A DNA stretch of 64,000 nt from Thermus composti (GCF_014647535.1 NZ_BMPJ01000010.1:1-64000), one strand, 5' to 3'; shown: positions 16,512-25,467, counted from the stretch's first letter. Translations and numbers: made by a program. Notes: generated from the letters alone by a model not told the origin.

Positions 16512-16911
16512 GCCACACCTCCTCCACCCAGGCCAAGACCTTCTGGGCCGCCGCCAAAGCCTCCCGGGCCCGTCCTTCGGTGTAGTACTCGTGGGGGCTC
16601 CCCTCGGGGTAGGCGTCGGGGTAGCGGGCGGGGATGTAGTGAAGGTCCAACCCCTTGGCCGCCTCCTCCACCTCCCCCGGCACCCCCACCCCCGCCTCCC
16701 GCAGGGCCTGGACCAGGCGCAAAAGGGCGTGCCCGAAGGCCGGCCGCCCCAGGCCCCGGAGAAGCCCCTTTAGGGCGTACTCCGCCCCCTGGTGGGCCTT
16801 GAAGCTCGCCCAGTCGTAATCCCCCCCTTCCAGGTCCCGCGCCGCCGAGGCCAGGGTGTGGCGGGCCTGGGAAAACCACCTGGCGAACTCCTCCCGGTCC
16901 AAGGGCGCCAT
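16492..16911 (-). CDS. hepT: HEPN-domain protein (probable toxin partner of MNT)
   Basis: A 139-residue all-helical protein of the HEPN family. Typical segments are WASFKAHQGAEYALKGLLRG, GHALLRLVQAL and the late HYIPARYPDAYPEG with the following helix. An RPAFGH stretch gives an R-x4-H pattern, but it sits in the middle rather than in the last helix where the ribonuclease motif of toxic HEPN proteins usually lies, so catalytic activity is uncertain. I start it at ATG 16911 because a TAGGAT box lies exactly 7 nt before it; the longer reading would begin inside alaX. Overlapping mntA by 20 bases, it forms a likely toxin-antitoxin or housekeeping pair. Confidence 0.78.
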   Translation of the reverse strand: MAPLDREEFARWFSQARHTLASAARDLEGGDYDWASFKAHQGAEYALKGLLRGLGRPAFGHALLRLVQALREAGVGVPGEVEEAAKGLDLHYIPARYPDAYPEGSPHEYYTEGRAREALAAAQKVLAWVEEVWRGLGGA

Positions 16912-16917
16912 CCTCCT

Positions 16918-16924
16918 TATCCTA
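16918..16924. promoter_or_regulatory. overlapping divergent leaderless promoters (hepT and alaX)
   Basis: On the plus strand TATCCT (16918-16923) ends 7 nt before the alaX ATG. On the minus strand TAGGAT (16919-16924) ends 7 nt before the hepT ATG. The two -10 boxes share five base pairs, so the promoters should exclude each other. Confidence 0.6.
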
Positions 16925-16930
16925 AGGGGC

Positions 16931-18058
16931 ATGAGGCTTTACCAGCTGGATAGCTACGCCACCCGCTTTGAGGCCCGGGTGGAACGGGCCTGGAGCGACG
17001 AAAAGGGGCATTACGCCGTCCTCTCCCAGACCTTCTTCTACCCCGAGTCCGGGGGGCAGCCCGCGGACACCGGGGTCCTGAGGGGGCCTTTTGGGGAGGT
17101 GCGGGTCCTCCACGCCTACGAGGAGGAGAAGGCCTTCGGGGAGGTGGTCCACGTGCTTTCCGCGCCCATCCCGGAGGGCGCGGAGGTGGAGGGGGAGATT
17201 GACTGGAAAAGGCGCTTCCGCCACATGCAGCGCCACACCGCCCAGCACATCCTCTCCCAAGCCCTCCTCCGGGCCGGGAACTACCACACCGTCGCTGTGA
17301 GCCTGGACTCGCCGGTGTGCACCGTGGACCTAGAGGAGGAGGCCGAGGAGGAAAGGATCCGGGAGGCCGAAGCCCTGGCGGGCTTCGCCGTCTACGCCGA
17401 CTACCCCATTGAGGCCTTCTATGTCTCCGAGGAGGAGCTCGCCCGCTACCCCCTAAGGCGCCCCCCCAAGGTCCGGGGCCAGGTGCGCCTGGTACGGATC
17501 GGGGACTTTGACCTCGCCGCCTGCGGGGGGACCCACCTGAGGACGAGCGCCCAGGCGGGGCCCATCAAGGTCCTCAAGTGGGAGCGCTACAAGGGGGGTA
17601 CCCGGGTCTACTTCACGGCGGGGTGGGAGGCCTTGGAGGACTACCACGCCAAGCACGCCCTCCTTTCCCGCCTGGCCCTGGCCTTCTCCACCCATCCCCT
17701 GGAGGTGGAAAAGCCCGTGCGGAAGCTTCAGGACGAGCTTTACGCCCTAAAGGGGGAAAACCAAGCCCTCAAAGAAGCCCTGGTGGAGGCCCTTCTGGGA
17801 AGGGCCCTGGAGGAAGGGGTCCTCCTGGTGCCCGGGCCCGTCCTCGGGGACCTGGCCAAAAAGCTCCTTTCCTGGAGCGAAAAGACCTTCCTCCTCCTCT
17901 CCCCCGAGGGCCGCTTCGCCCTCCTAGGCCCGAGGCGCCAGGAGGTCTTGGAAAGGCTCAAGGCTTTGGGGGCCAAGGGCGGGGGCAAGGAGGTGGTCCA
18001 GGGGGCTCTGCCCCAGGAAAAGGTGGCCGAGGCCCTGGACCCCCGGCTTGTAAGCTAG
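16931..18058 (+). CDS. alaX: alanyl-tRNA editing protein AlaX (long form with DHHA1)
   Basis: A 375-residue free-standing homologue of the alanyl-tRNA synthetase editing region. It has the [16 protein letters not shown] opening, the zinc-binding pair HTAQH in [16 protein letters not shown] and CGGTH in [12 protein letters not shown], all needed to hydrolyse Ser-tRNA(Ala) or Gly-tRNA(Ala). After residue 240 comes a coiled-coil stretch ([19 protein letters not shown]) and a DHHA1-like C-terminal domain, as in the long AlaX-2/AlaX-L forms. The start is fixed by TATCCT 7 nt upstream of the ATG; upstream in-frame starts would run into the divergent hepT gene. Confidence 0.92.
   Translation: MRLYQLDSYATRFEARVERAWSDEKGHYAVLSQTFFYPESGGQPADTGVLRGPFGEVRVLHAYEEEKAFGEVVHVLSAPIPEGAEVEGEIDWKRRFRHMQRHTAQHILSQALLRAGNYHTVAVSLDSPVCTVDLEEEAEEERIREAEALAGFAVYADYPIEAFYVSEEELARYPLRRPPKVRGQVRLVRIGDFDLAACGGTHLRTSAQAGPIKVLKWERYKGGTRVYFTAGWEALEDYHAKHALLSRLALAFSTHPLEVEKPVRKLQDELYALKGENQALKEALVEALLGRALEEGVLLVPGPVLGDLAKKLLSWSEKTFLLLSPEGRFALLGPRRQEVLERLKALGAKGGGKEVVQGALPQEKVAEALDPRLVS
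18051..18056 (+). promoter_or_regulatory. -10 box, leaderless promoter of SDR gene
   Basis: TAAGCT overlaps the last codons and stop of alaX and ends 6 nt before the ATG at 18063. Confidence 0.45.
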
Positions 18059-18062
18059 GGAC

Positions 18063-18833
18063 ATGGGGCTTTTTGAGGGCAAGGGCGTCTTGGTGACCGG
18101 GGGTGCCCGGGGAATCGGGCGGGCCATCGCCCAGGCCTTCGCCCGGGAAGGGGCCTTGGTGGCCCTCTGCGACCTGAGGCCCGAGGGGAAGGAGGTGGCC
18201 GAGGCCATCGGGGGGTTTTTCGTCCAGGCGGACCTGGCCGACGAGAGGGACCGGGTGTGCTTCGTGGAGGAGGCCAAAAGGGCCTTGGGCCGGGTGGACG
18301 TCCTGGTAAACAACGCCGCCATCGCCCCGCCCGGCTCCGCCCTCCGGGTGCCGCTAGAAGCGTGGCGCAAGGCCCTGGAGGTGAACCTCACCGCCCCCAT
18401 GCACCTCTCGGCCCTGGCCGCCCGGGAGATGCAGAAGGTGGGGGGCGGAGCCATCGTCAACGTGGCCAGCGTCCAAGGGCTTTTCGCCGAGCAGGAAAAC
18501 GCCGCCTACAACGCCTCCAAGGGAGGGCTTGTGAACCTCACCCGCTCCTTGGCCCTGGACCTCGCCCCCTTGGGGATCCGGGTGAACGCCGTGGCCCCCG
18601 GGGCCATCGCCACCGAGGCGGTTTTGGAGGCCATCCTCCTTTCCGAGGACCCCGAGAGGACCCGGCGGGACTGGGAGGACCTCCACGCCCTAAGGCGGCT
18701 CGGGCTTCCCGAGGAGGTGGCGGAGGCGGTGCTCTTTTTGGCCTCGGAGAAGGCCAGCTTCATCACCGGGGCCATCCTCCCCGTGGACGGGGGGATGACC
18801 GCCAGCTTCATGATGGCGGGCCGCCCGGTCTGA
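18063..18833 (+). CDS. classical SDR-family oxidoreductase
   Basis: A 256-residue classical short-chain dehydrogenase. All hallmarks are present: TGGARGIG near residue 13, an acidic residue in ALCDLRPEG at the end of beta-2 (favouring NAD over NADP), NNAA in [10 protein letters not shown], the catalytic Ser in VNVASVQG, and YNASK for YxxxK. The C-terminal [11 protein letters not shown] is typical of FabG-like and sugar or alcohol dehydrogenases. The substrate is unknown. It lies 4 bases after alaX but has its own -10 box. Confidence 0.88.
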   Translation: MGLFEGKGVLVTGGARGIGRAIAQAFAREGALVALCDLRPEGKEVAEAIGGFFVQADLADERDRVCFVEEAKRALGRVDVLVNNAAIAPPGSALRVPLEAWRKALEVNLTAPMHLSALAAREMQKVGGGAIVNVASVQGLFAEQENAAYNASKGGLVNLTRSLALDLAPLGIRVNAVAPGAIATEAVLEAILLSEDPERTRRDWEDLHALRRLGLPEEVAEAVLFLASEKASFITGAILPVDGGMTASFMMAGRPV

Positions 18834-18835
18834 GG

Positions 18836-19378
18836 CTACTTGGCGTGGTCTTTGTAGGGCTCGCCCCGAAGGTCGGAGATGAGCTGCACCGCCACGTAGG
18901 CCCCATCCCCGGCGCTCACGATGGCGTGGCCCGGCACCTTGCCCCGGGCCACCCCGGCGGCGTAGACCCGGGGGTAGCTGGTCCGCCCCCCTTCGTCGGT
19001 GTCTATGAAGGCCCCCTTCCGGGCGAGGCCCAAGAGGGAGGGCAGGGTGGGGTCTTTGTGGGTGCAAAGGAGAAGCCTTTCCGCCTCCACCACGCCCCCA
19101 TCGGTCTCCACCTCAAACACCCCGCCCTTGTCCCGCACCCCCTTGACCACGCCCCTTTGGACCTGGGTCCCGTAGCGCTCGGCGTGCTCCCGTAGCCGCC
19201 TCAGAAGCTCTTCCCCCGAGGGCTCGTCCAAAAGCCCGGGATAGTTGGGCACCCGGCTCACCTGGAGGACCTGGGAGCGCCCCCCGTCCAGGACCAGGAC
19301 CTTAAGCCCCGCCCGGGCCAGAAAAAGGGCCGCGGAAAGGCCGGAAGGTCCACCGCCCACCACCAAAACGTCCCACAT
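18836..19378 (-). CDS. thioredoxin reductase-like FAD/NAD(P) oxidoreductase, short form
   Basis: A 180-residue flavoprotein, about half the length of thioredoxin reductase. It has the N-terminal FAD motif (VVGGGPSGLSAALFLARAGLK), a dipeptide-rich LVLDGGRSQ, and the C-terminal FAD segment (GVYAAGVARGKVPGHAIVSAGDG), but no inserted NAD(P)H domain and no CxxC motif. It therefore may bind FAD without reducing thioredoxin. The layout is complete, not a fragment, since both FAD-binding ends are present. It stands alone, convergent to the SDR gene and divergent from the PASTA gene with overlapping promoters. Its substrate is unknown. Confidence 0.82.
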   Translation of the reverse strand: MWDVLVVGGGPSGLSAALFLARAGLKVLVLDGGRSQVLQVSRVPNYPGLLDEPSGEELLRRLREHAERYGTQVQRGVVKGVRDKGGVFEVETDGGVVEAERLLLCTHKDPTLPSLLGLARKGAFIDTDEGGRTSYPRVYAAGVARGKVPGHAIVSAGDGAYVAVQLISDLRGEPYKDHAK

Positions 19379-19385
19379 ACCGCCT

Positions 19386-19395
19386 AGAGTATAAT
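19386..19395. promoter_or_regulatory. overlapping divergent leaderless promoters (flavoprotein and PASTA genes)
   Basis: On the minus strand TACTCT (19386-19391) ends 7 nt before the ATG at 19378. On the plus strand TATAAT (19390-19395) ends 9 nt before the ATG at 19405. The boxes share two bases, so both cannot be occupied together. Confidence 0.6.
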
Positions 19396-19404
19396 CGGCG
19401 GCGG

Positions 19405-20721
19405 ATGCTTCTGGACGACCGCTACCCGGTGCTGGAAACCCTGGAGCAGAGGGACGGGGTCACCCTTTACCGGGTAGAAGGTGGGCTCCTCTTCTTCTTT
19501 GAGGTCAAGACCCCCGAGGACAAGGAGCGCTTCTACCGCTACCGGGCGGCCCTGAAGCGGCTTACGGAGATGGGGCTTCTGGAGGCCCAGGTTTCCGCCA
19601 AGCCGGGCCGCTACTACGCCTTCTTTCCAGAAAAGCCCCTTTCCCGCAAACCCCCGCCCAAGAAGGCCCTCGAGGCCCTGGCCCCCTTGGGCTTCGGCCG
19701 GGAACACCTGGCCATGGCCGAGGAGGGCGTGGCCTACCTGGCCCCCTGGCCCCTCAAGGCCAAGCCCCTGCCCCGCCCCAGGGGGAAGGGAAGCCTCCTT
19801 GGGGTGGCCCCCGGGCTTCTCCTCCTCGCCCTCGGGGGGTGGCTTCTCTTAGAGGGGCTTAACCGGTACTTCAACCCCCCCGAGTACGCCGTCCCGGACC
19901 TGGTGGGCAAGACCGCCCGGGAGGCCTTCCTCCTCCTCAAGGACACCGGGCTTCGCCTCGAGGTGGAGGAGGGGAACGACCCCACCAAGCCCAAGGAGGT
20001 AGTCCTGGCCCAAGACCCCCCGCCCGGGACCCGGCTTAGGGAGGGGCGGACGGTGCGCCTCGTGCTGAACCAGGCCCGCCTCAACCCCCTGCCGGACCTA
20101 AGGGGCCTGAGGCTGGAGGAGGCGGAAAGCCGCCTCTCGGAACTGGGCTACCGCCTTTTGGGCACCGCCCGGGTGGAAAGCCAAGAGCCCTTAGGCACCG
20201 TCCTCGCCACCACCCCCGCCCCCGGTACGCCCCTGCCCCCCGGGGGGGGTGTTTGGCTCCTCGTCTCCCTGGGGGCCTCCCCCGAGGCCACCACCCCCAT
20301 GCCCCGGCTGGTGGGCCTCACCCGGGAGGAGGCGGTCTTCCTCCTAAACGCCGCCGCCATCCCCTACCAGGTGGAGGAGGTACCCTCCGGGGCGCCGCCC
20401 GGGGTGGTCCTCGCCCAGGAGCCCGCCCCCGGGACCCCCGTGCCCCAGGGGGGCGGGGCCCGGATCCAGGTGGCGGCCCAGGGCCAGGTCTACCTCCCCC
20501 CAAGCCCCCCCACCCGGACCGTGAACCTGGCCCTGAACCTTCCCCCCGAGGCCGAGGGGCGGCAGGTGCGCCTGGTCCTTCTGGACGAGCGGGGGGAGCA
20601 GGTGGTCTACGAGGGGCCAGGGCAGGAGGGCCTTCGGGTGGAGGGCACCTACCAGGTGGTGGGGGAGGCCCGCTTCCGCCTCTACTTGGACGGCTTCCTC
20701 TTCCAGGAGTGGGCTCCGTGA
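19405..20721 (+). CDS. membrane PASTA-domain protein with truncated kinase-like N-lobe
   Basis: A 438-residue protein. Residues 1-75 ([19 protein letters not shown], then [13 protein letters not shown]) resemble the N-lobe of PknB-type Ser/Thr kinases, but the glycine loop is degenerate and the whole catalytic C-lobe (HRD, DFG) is missing. A transmembrane helix lies at about 132-152 ([20 protein letters not shown]). Then come three PASTA units of about 65 residues, each with the [12 protein letters not shown]-type start and DPPPGT/TPAPGT/EPAPGT turn, followed by a beta-rich C-terminal domain. PASTA domains bind peptidoglycan fragments or lipid II outside the cell. A signalling kinase function is ruled out by the missing residues; a sensor or scaffold role is an inference. 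Confidence 0.8.
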   Translation: MLLDDRYPVLETLEQRDGVTLYRVEGGLLFFFEVKTPEDKERFYRYRAALKRLTEMGLLEAQVSAKPGRYYAFFPEKPLSRKPPPKKALEALAPLGFGREHLAMAEEGVAYLAPWPLKAKPLPRPRGKGSLLGVAPGLLLLALGGWLLLEGLNRYFNPPEYAVPDLVGKTAREAFLLLKDTGLRLEVEEGNDPTKPKEVVLAQDPPPGTRLREGRTVRLVLNQARLNPLPDLRGLRLEEAESRLSELGYRLLGTARVESQEPLGTVLATTPAPGTPLPPGGGVWLLVSLGASPEATTPMPRLVGLTREEAVFLLNAAAIPYQVEEVPSGAPPGVVLAQEPAPGTPVPQGGGARIQVAAQGQVYLPPSPPTRTVNLALNLPPEAEGRQVRLVLLDERGEQVVYEGPGQEGLRVEGTYQVVGEARFRLYLDGFLFQEWAP

Positions 20722-21044
20722 AGGGCGCCTGGGCCGAGGAAAGGGCGCTTCGCTACCTCCTGGAAAGGGGGTACCGCCTCCTGGGGCGAAACCGCCGCAC
20801 CCCCTTCGGCGAGGTGGACCTCTTCTTGGAAAAGGACGGGGTCTACGTGGTGGTGGAGGTGAAGCAAAGGCGCTCAGACCGCTTCGGCACGCCCCTGGAG
20901 GCCATCACCCCGGGGAAGGTGCGAAGGCTTTGGCAAAGCGCCCGCTACCTCCTGGGCCGGGACGACCTGCCGGTGCGCCTCGAGGCGGTCTTGGTCCATG
21001 GAAGCCCCGAGGACTTCCGCTTAGAGCACCTTGTCCTGGAGTAA
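20718..21044 (+). CDS. UPF0102/YraN-family nuclease-like protein
   Basis: A 108-residue YraN-family protein with a Holliday-junction-resolvase/restriction-endonuclease-like fold. It has the early [17 protein letters not shown] helix, the acidic [11 protein letters not shown] and the [14 protein letters not shown] catalytic-like motif (E-x-K). The family is widespread, usually beside rnhB or rsmI, and its physiological role is not settled. GTG 20718 is chosen because it overlaps the PASTA gene stop (GTGA). It is probably translated together with that gene. Confidence 0.88.
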   Translation: MKGAWAEERALRYLLERGYRLLGRNRRTPFGEVDLFLEKDGVYVVVEVKQRRSDRFGTPLEAITPGKVRRLWQSARYLLGRDDLPVRLEAVLVHGSPEDFRLEHLVLE

Positions 21045-21047
21045 GCT
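21042..21047 (+). promoter_or_regulatory. -10 box, leaderless promoter of ubiD-like gene
   Basis: TAAGCT, overlapping the stop of the YraN gene, ends 6 nt before GTG 21054. Confidence 0.45.
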
Positions 21048-21053
21048 TTAGGC

Positions 21054-22841
21054 GTGTTTAGGAACCTTAGGGCCTACCTGGAGGCCCTGGAAAGGCGGGG
21101 CGAGCTTAGGCGGGTGAAGGTGCCCGTCTCCGCCGAGCTGGAGATCACCGAGATCGCGGACCGCATGGTGAAAGGAGGGGGGCCCGCCCTCCTCTTTGAG
21201 CGGGTCACGGGCAAGGACTTCCCCGTGGCCATCGGCCTTTTTGGGACCCGGGAGCGGACCGCCTTCGCCCTTGGGGTGAAGGACCTGGACGAGCTGGCGA
21301 GGAAGGTGGAGACCCTCCTGGAGCTAAGGCCCGGCAAGGGGGGGCTTTCCGCCCTCCTTGGGCTTCTTCCCAAGCTTCCCCTCCTCAAAGGCTTCTTCCC
21401 CAGGTGGGTGCGCCAGGCCCCGGTGCAGGAGGTGGTGCTGAGGGGGGAGGCAGTGGACCTGAGGCGCCTTCCCGTCCTCAAGTGCTGGCCCTTAGACGGG
21501 GGGCCTTTCCTCACCCTGCCCCTCGTCATCACCAAGGACCCGGAGACGGGGGAGCTCAACCTGGGGATGTACCGGATGCAGGTCTTAGACCCCAGGAGCA
21601 CCGCCATGCACTGGCAACTCCACAAGGTGGGCCGCCGCCACCTGGAAAAGGCCAAGAAGCTGGGGAAGAGGCTGGAGGTGGCCGTGGCCCTGGGGGGGGA
21701 CCCAGTCCTCACCTACGCCGCCACCGCCCCCCTGCCCCCCTTGCCGGAGGTGAGCGAGTTCCACCTGGCGGGCTTCCTCCGGGGGGCCCCCATTGAGCTT
21801 GCCCGGGGGGTAACCGTGGACCTCCCCGTGCCCGCGGAGGCGGAGTTCGTCCTCGAGGGCTACATAGACCCGGAAGAGCCCCTGGTGGAGGAAGGCCCCT
21901 TTGGCGACCACACGGGCTTCTATACCCCTGTGGACCTCTACCCCCGCTTCCACGTCACCGCCCTCACCCACCGCCGGAAAGCCATCTACCCCGCCACCAT
22001 CGTGGGCGTTCCCCCCATGGAGGACGCCTACCTCATTGAGGCCACGGAGAGGCTCTTCCTCCCGGCCCTCCGCCTGGTCCTCCCCGAGGTGGTGGACTAC
22101 CACATGCCCCCCGAGGGGGTGGCCCACAACTGGGTGAACGTAAGCCTAAGGAAGGAATACCCGGGCCAGGCCTACAAGGTGGCCTACGGGATGCTGGGCC
22201 TGGGGCAGATGATGTTCGCCAAGGTCATCGTGGCGGTGGACGCCGATGTGCCGGTGAAGCCGGGGTTTGCCACCCTCCTCCACGCCTTAAAGCACGCCCT
22301 CCCCGGCCGGGACACCCTCCTCCTCCGGGGCCCCATGGACGTCCTGGACCATAGCGCCCGGGCCTTCGCCTACGGGGGGAAGCTTTTCATAGACGGCACG
22401 AGGAAGCTCCCCGAGGAGGGGGAAGAGGTGCCCTTCGCCCCCAAGGCCCACGCCGAGCTTCCCCAAGACCCCGAGGTGGTGGCCCAGAGGCAGTGGCCGG
22501 GGCTTTGGGGCGTGGCCATGAGGAAAGAAAGGCCCCACCAGGCCTGGGAGGTGGCGGAAAGGCTCCTAAGCACCCCGCAAAGCGCCGGGATCCGGCTCCT
22601 CCTCCTAGCCGACGCTGACACCGCCCTAAGCCCCGAGGAACTCCTCTGGTACGTCCTCAACAACATTGACCCCGAGCGGGACGCCCGGGTGATGGCGGGG
22701 GTGGAGGGGCCGGTTTTGGTCCTGGACGGCACGAGGAAGCTCCCCGAGGAGGGCTTCCAGAGGGTCTGGCCCGAAAGGATCCGCATGGACCCCAAGGTGA
22801 AGGCCCTGGTGGAGGCCCGCTGGGAGGAGTACGGGCTATAA
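21054..22841 (+). CDS. ubiD: UbiD-family prenylated-FMN decarboxylase
   Basis: A 595-residue decarboxylase of the UbiD family, which uses prenylated FMN to decarboxylate aromatic or unsaturated acids. Visible landmarks are the N-terminal [17 protein letters not shown], the substrate-side [14 protein letters not shown], the [16 protein letters not shown] segment with the catalytic glutamate region, and [16 protein letters not shown]. Length is normal for the family. In an organism that makes menaquinone by the futalosine route, a UbiD protein decarboxylates the prenylated dihydroxynaphthoate late in the pathway, and menG lies in the same window; assignment to that step is inference. The GTG start is backed by TAAGCT 6 nt upstream. 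Confidence 0.88.
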   Translation: MFRNLRAYLEALERRGELRRVKVPVSAELEITEIADRMVKGGGPALLFERVTGKDFPVAIGLFGTRERTAFALGVKDLDELARKVETLLELRPGKGGLSALLGLLPKLPLLKGFFPRWVRQAPVQEVVLRGEAVDLRRLPVLKCWPLDGGPFLTLPLVITKDPETGELNLGMYRMQVLDPRSTAMHWQLHKVGRRHLEKAKKLGKRLEVAVALGGDPVLTYAATAPLPPLPEVSEFHLAGFLRGAPIELARGVTVDLPVPAEAEFVLEGYIDPEEPLVEEGPFGDHTGFYTPVDLYPRFHVTALTHRRKAIYPATIVGVPPMEDAYLIEATERLFLPALRLVLPEVVDYHMPPEGVAHNWVNVSLRKEYPGQAYKVAYGMLGLGQMMFAKVIVAVDADVPVKPGFATLLHALKHALPGRDTLLLRGPMDVLDHSARAFAYGGKLFIDGTRKLPEEGEEVPFAPKAHAELPQDPEVVAQRQWPGLWGVAMRKERPHQAWEVAERLLSTPQSAGIRLLLLADADTALSPEELLWYVLNNIDPERDARVMAGVEGPVLVLDGTRKLPEEGFQRVWPERIRMDPKVKALVEARWEEYGL

Positions 22842-22842
22842 T
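22837..22842 (+). promoter_or_regulatory. -10 box, leaderless promoter of trmB
   Basis: A perfect TATAAT that includes the stop codon of the ubiD gene and ends 6 nt before GTG 22849. Confidence 0.55.
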
Positions 22843-22848
22843 CCCACC

Positions 22849-23784
22849 GTGCTGGTCCGCCCCGCCCTCCTCCCCGCCTGGCCCCCCTCCCCCAAGGACC
22901 TCTTCGGGCGGGAAGGCCCCTTGGTCCTGGAGATCGGCTTCGGGGACGGCCGCTTCACCGCCTGGCTCGCCCGGGCCCACCCCCACTGGCTCGTCCTGGG
23001 GGCCGAGGTCTCGGGGGCGAGCGTCCTTAGGGCCTACAGGCGGATGCGCAAAGAGGGCCTGGAAAACGTCCGCCTTTACCACGGGGAAGGCCCCTTCGCC
23101 CTTAGAAACCTAATCCTCCCGGGAAGCCTCCACCGGGTGATCGTCAACTTCCCCGACCCCTGGCCCAAGAAGCGCCATCAGGACCGGCGCCTCCTCCAGG
23201 AGGGCTTCTTCCGGAGACTTTCCACGAGGCTTGAAGAGGGAGGGGCGCTCCTCCTCACCACCGACCACGAGGACTACTTCCGTTTCGCCCTGGAGGAGGC
23301 GGAGAGGACGGGCCTCTACCGCATAGAGGTGAGGCCCCCGCCGGAGGCCCACCTGCAGACCAAGTACGCCCTCAAGTGGAAGGAGGCGGGCCGCTCCTTC
23401 TTCCACGCCGTCTTCACCAAGGTGGCCGAGGACCCCAACCCTTGGCCCCCCCTAAGGAGGTACCCCATGGCCCACGCCCTCTTGAAAGGAGAGCTCCCGG
23501 AAACCCTTGACCTCGCCAAGACCCCGGTGCCCATCCCCGGAGGCATCGCCGTCTTCCTGGAGGTGGCCCGGGGGGAGAAGGGGTTTTACGTGGTCACCCA
23601 CCTGGAGGAGGAGGACCTGACCCAGGACCTCCTTCTGGAGGTGCGCAGGAGCGCCCACGGGGTCTACGCCGGGGTGGGCCGCTTCGGAAGCCCCCTCATC
23701 ACCGAGGGGGTGAAGCGGGCGGTGCGGGCCCTGGTGGAAAGGCTAAAGGGGCTTGGCCTCGAGGTGGTCCAGGACCACACCTGA
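22849..23784 (+). CDS. trmB: tRNA (guanine-N7)-methyltransferase with C-terminal extension
   Basis: A 311-residue TrmB-type methyltransferase that makes m7G46 in tRNA. The SAM motif [19 protein letters not shown], the signature [16 protein letters not shown] and the [12 protein letters not shown] segment are all in the first 170 residues. The standard enzyme ends near residue 200 ([19 protein letters not shown]). Here about 105 further residues follow (from [12 protein letters not shown]), with a beta-rich pattern of no family I recognise. The start is GTG, with TATAAT 6 nt upstream. The extra domain might help bind tRNA at high temperature, which is an inference. Confidence 0.88.
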   Translation: MLVRPALLPAWPPSPKDLFGREGPLVLEIGFGDGRFTAWLARAHPHWLVLGAEVSGASVLRAYRRMRKEGLENVRLYHGEGPFALRNLILPGSLHRVIVNFPDPWPKKRHQDRRLLQEGFFRRLSTRLEEGGALLLTTDHEDYFRFALEEAERTGLYRIEVRPPPEAHLQTKYALKWKEAGRSFFHAVFTKVAEDPNPWPPLRRYPMAHALLKGELPETLDLAKTPVPIPGGIAVFLEVARGEKGFYVVTHLEEEDLTQDLLLEVRRSAHGVYAGVGRFGSPLITEGVKRAVRALVERLKGLGLEVVQDHT

Positions 23785-23791
23785 GGCCGGG

Positions 23792-23797
23792 TAAGAT
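23792..23797 (+). promoter_or_regulatory. -10 box, leaderless promoter of patB-like gene
   Basis: TAAGAT ends 6 nt before the ATG at 23804, in a 19-base gap after trmB. Confidence 0.45.
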
Positions 23798-23803
23798 AAC
23801 GGC

Positions 23804-24871
23804 ATGATTCCCCCCCGCAAGGACTCCCTCAAGTGGGGCACCTACCCCGAGGACGTCCTCCCCCTTTGGGTGGCGGACATGGACTTCCCCGTGGCCGAGC
23901 CCATCCGAAAGGCCCTAAGGGAGCGGGCGGAGGGCTTTTTGGGCTACCCGCCACGGGAGGGGGACCCGGAGCTTAGGGCCCTCCTCCTGGAGCGCCATGG
24001 CCTCGAGGGGGAGGTGGCCTTCCTGCCGGGGGTGGTGGTGGGGCTTTTCGCCGCCGTGGCCGCCTTCACCGCCCCGGGCCAGGGGGTCCTCACCCAGGTG
24101 CCCATCTACCCCCCTTTCCTGGCCGCCATCCGGGAGGGGCGGCGCACGGTCCTGGCCAACCCCTTAAGGGAGACCGAGGAGGGCTACCGGCTGGACCTGG
24201 CGGGCCTTGAGCGCCTGGCCTTCGCCTCGAGGCTCCTCCTCTTCTGCCACCCGCAAAACCCCACGGGAAGGGTCTTCACCGAGGAGGAGCTGGAGGCCTT
24301 GGCTCACATCGCCCGCAAGCACGACCTCATCGTGGTCTCCGACGAGCTCCACGCCCCCCTCACCTACGAGAGGCCCCACATCCCCTTGGCCCGCTTCCTC
24401 CCCGAGCGCACCCTCACCCTCCTAGGCCCCGGAAAGGCCTACAACCTGGCGGGCCTCCCCCTGGGGGCGGCGGTGGGGCCCAAGCCCCTCTTGGAGGCCT
24501 TCAAGCGCCACCTCCCCCACACCTTCCCCAACGTCTTGGCCATGGCCGCCTGGAAGGCGGCCCTCCTGGAAGGCGATGCCTGGCTTAAGGCCACCTTGGC
24601 TCAGCTCAAGGCCAACCGGGACCGGGTGGCCGGGTGGGCCAAGGCCATGGGCCTGGGTCACTTCCCCCCTGAAGGGACCTACCTGGCCTGGATCCGGACG
24701 GAGATCCCCAAGGCGGCGGCCTACTTCCTGAAGGAGGCCCGGGTGGCCCTGAACCCCGGGGAGAACTTCGGCCCAGGGTACGACCGGTACGTGCGCCTGA
24801 ACTTCGCCACCTACCCCGAGGTCCTGGAAGAGGCCCTACGCCGGCTTTCCGAGGCCCTCAAGCGGGCCTAA
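23804..24871 (+). CDS. PatB/MalY-type PLP-dependent aminotransferase or C-S lyase
   Basis: A 355-residue fold-type I PLP enzyme. The opening ([24 protein letters not shown]) is the fingerprint of the MalY/PatB group, which includes cystathionine beta-lyases. Also seen are [12 protein letters not shown], the PLP-pairing aspartate in [10 protein letters not shown], the Schiff-base lysine in [13 protein letters not shown] and the carboxylate-binding Arg in RYVRLNFA. It could cleave cystathionine to homocysteine or act as an aminotransferase; sequence does not decide. A terminator follows it, shared with the convergent hsp20. Confidence 0.85.
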   Translation: MIPPRKDSLKWGTYPEDVLPLWVADMDFPVAEPIRKALRERAEGFLGYPPREGDPELRALLLERHGLEGEVAFLPGVVVGLFAAVAAFTAPGQGVLTQVPIYPPFLAAIREGRRTVLANPLRETEEGYRLDLAGLERLAFASRLLLFCHPQNPTGRVFTEEELEALAHIARKHDLIVVSDELHAPLTYERPHIPLARFLPERTLTLLGPGKAYNLAGLPLGAAVGPKPLLEAFKRHLPHTFPNVLAMAAWKAALLEGDAWLKATLAQLKANRDRVAGWAKAMGLGHFPPEGTYLAWIRTEIPKAAAYFLKEARVALNPGENFGPGYDRYVRLNFATYPEVLEEALRRLSEALKRA

Positions 24872-24878
24872 AGAAAAC

Positions 24879-24902
24879 CCCCCCTGGGCTTCCCCAGGGG
24901 GG
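24879..24902 (-). terminator. intrinsic terminator between patB-like gene and hsp20
   Basis: Perfect 10-bp stem (CCCCCCTGGG with CCCAGGGGGG) and a CTTC loop. On the minus strand the hairpin is followed by TTTTCTT, so it is a Rho-independent terminator for hsp20; on the plus strand it is only a GC hairpin. Confidence 0.75.
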
Positions 24903-24917
24903 CAAGGCCCCACGCCC

Positions 24918-25382
24918 TTACTGGACCACCTGGATGGGGATCCGCTTGGCCCGGGCCTCCGCCACCTTGGGCAAGGTGAGGCGCAGGATGCCGTGGCGGA
25001 ACTCGGCCTTGGCCTCGTCCCCCTTCACCTCCACGGGGAGGGTGAAGGTGCGCACGAAGGAACCGTGGGGGATCTCCTGGAGGTAGTAGCGGCGGGCCTT
25101 GGCCTCCTCGGCGGGCTTCACCTGGCCCCGGACGGTGAGCTTGTTGCCCTCGAGGCTCACCTCCAGGTCCTCTGGGGCAAGCCCGGGCACCGCCATCTCC
25201 AGGACCAAGGCCTCGTCGGTCTCGTAGAGGTCGGCGGGGGCCACGTAGGCCACCGCGGGCCGGCCGAAGTCGCCTAAGACCTCCTCAAAGAGCCGGTTGG
25301 CCTCCTCCAGGAGGGAGAAGGGACCCCAGGTCCTGAAGGGCGTGAGCTCGGTGGAGCGGCTGTCCCTACGCACCAGGGCCAT
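24918..25382 (-). CDS. Hsp20/alpha-crystallin small heat shock protein
   Basis: A 154-residue small heat shock protein. The N-terminal arm (FSLLEEANRLFEEVLGDF) leads into the alpha-crystallin domain from about residue 45: PADLYETDEALVLEMAVPGL, EVSLEGNKLTVRG and FRHGILRLTLPK with the G-x-L motif. The tail has KRIPIQVV, containing the I-P-I/V anchor used for oligomer assembly. It holds unfolding proteins in a refoldable state. ATG 25382 has GGAGGT at good spacing; GTG 25391 lies closer to the site. Unlike most genes here it has a strong spaced promoter and a leader, consistent with heat regulation. Confidence 0.93.
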   Translation of the reverse strand: MALVRRDSRSTELTPFRTWGPFSLLEEANRLFEEVLGDFGRPAVAYVAPADLYETDEALVLEMAVPGLAPEDLEVSLEGNKLTVRGQVKPAEEAKARRYYLQEIPHGSFVRTFTLPVEVKGDEAKAEFRHGILRLTLPKVAEARAKRIPIQVVQ

Positions 25383-25402
25383 ACCTATCACCTCCGCTTT
25401 TA

Positions 25403-25431
25403 CTTATATCTCCTGCGCCTCAGTTTGTCAA
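25403..25431 (-). promoter_or_regulatory. hsp20 promoter (-35 and -10)
   Basis: On the minus strand TTGACA (25426-25431), a 17-bp spacer and TATAAG (25403-25408), about 20 bases before the start. It is one of the best sigma-70-like matches in the window. Confidence 0.75.
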
Positions 25432-25467
25432 GTATCCTTAGGGCAATAGGCCTACCCCTGCGCCCCC

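Noticed and set aside
24879-24902. Bidirectional terminator
   Set aside because: Only the minus-strand side has a U-tract; the plus strand is followed by GGCAAGG, so strong plus-strand termination is not supported.
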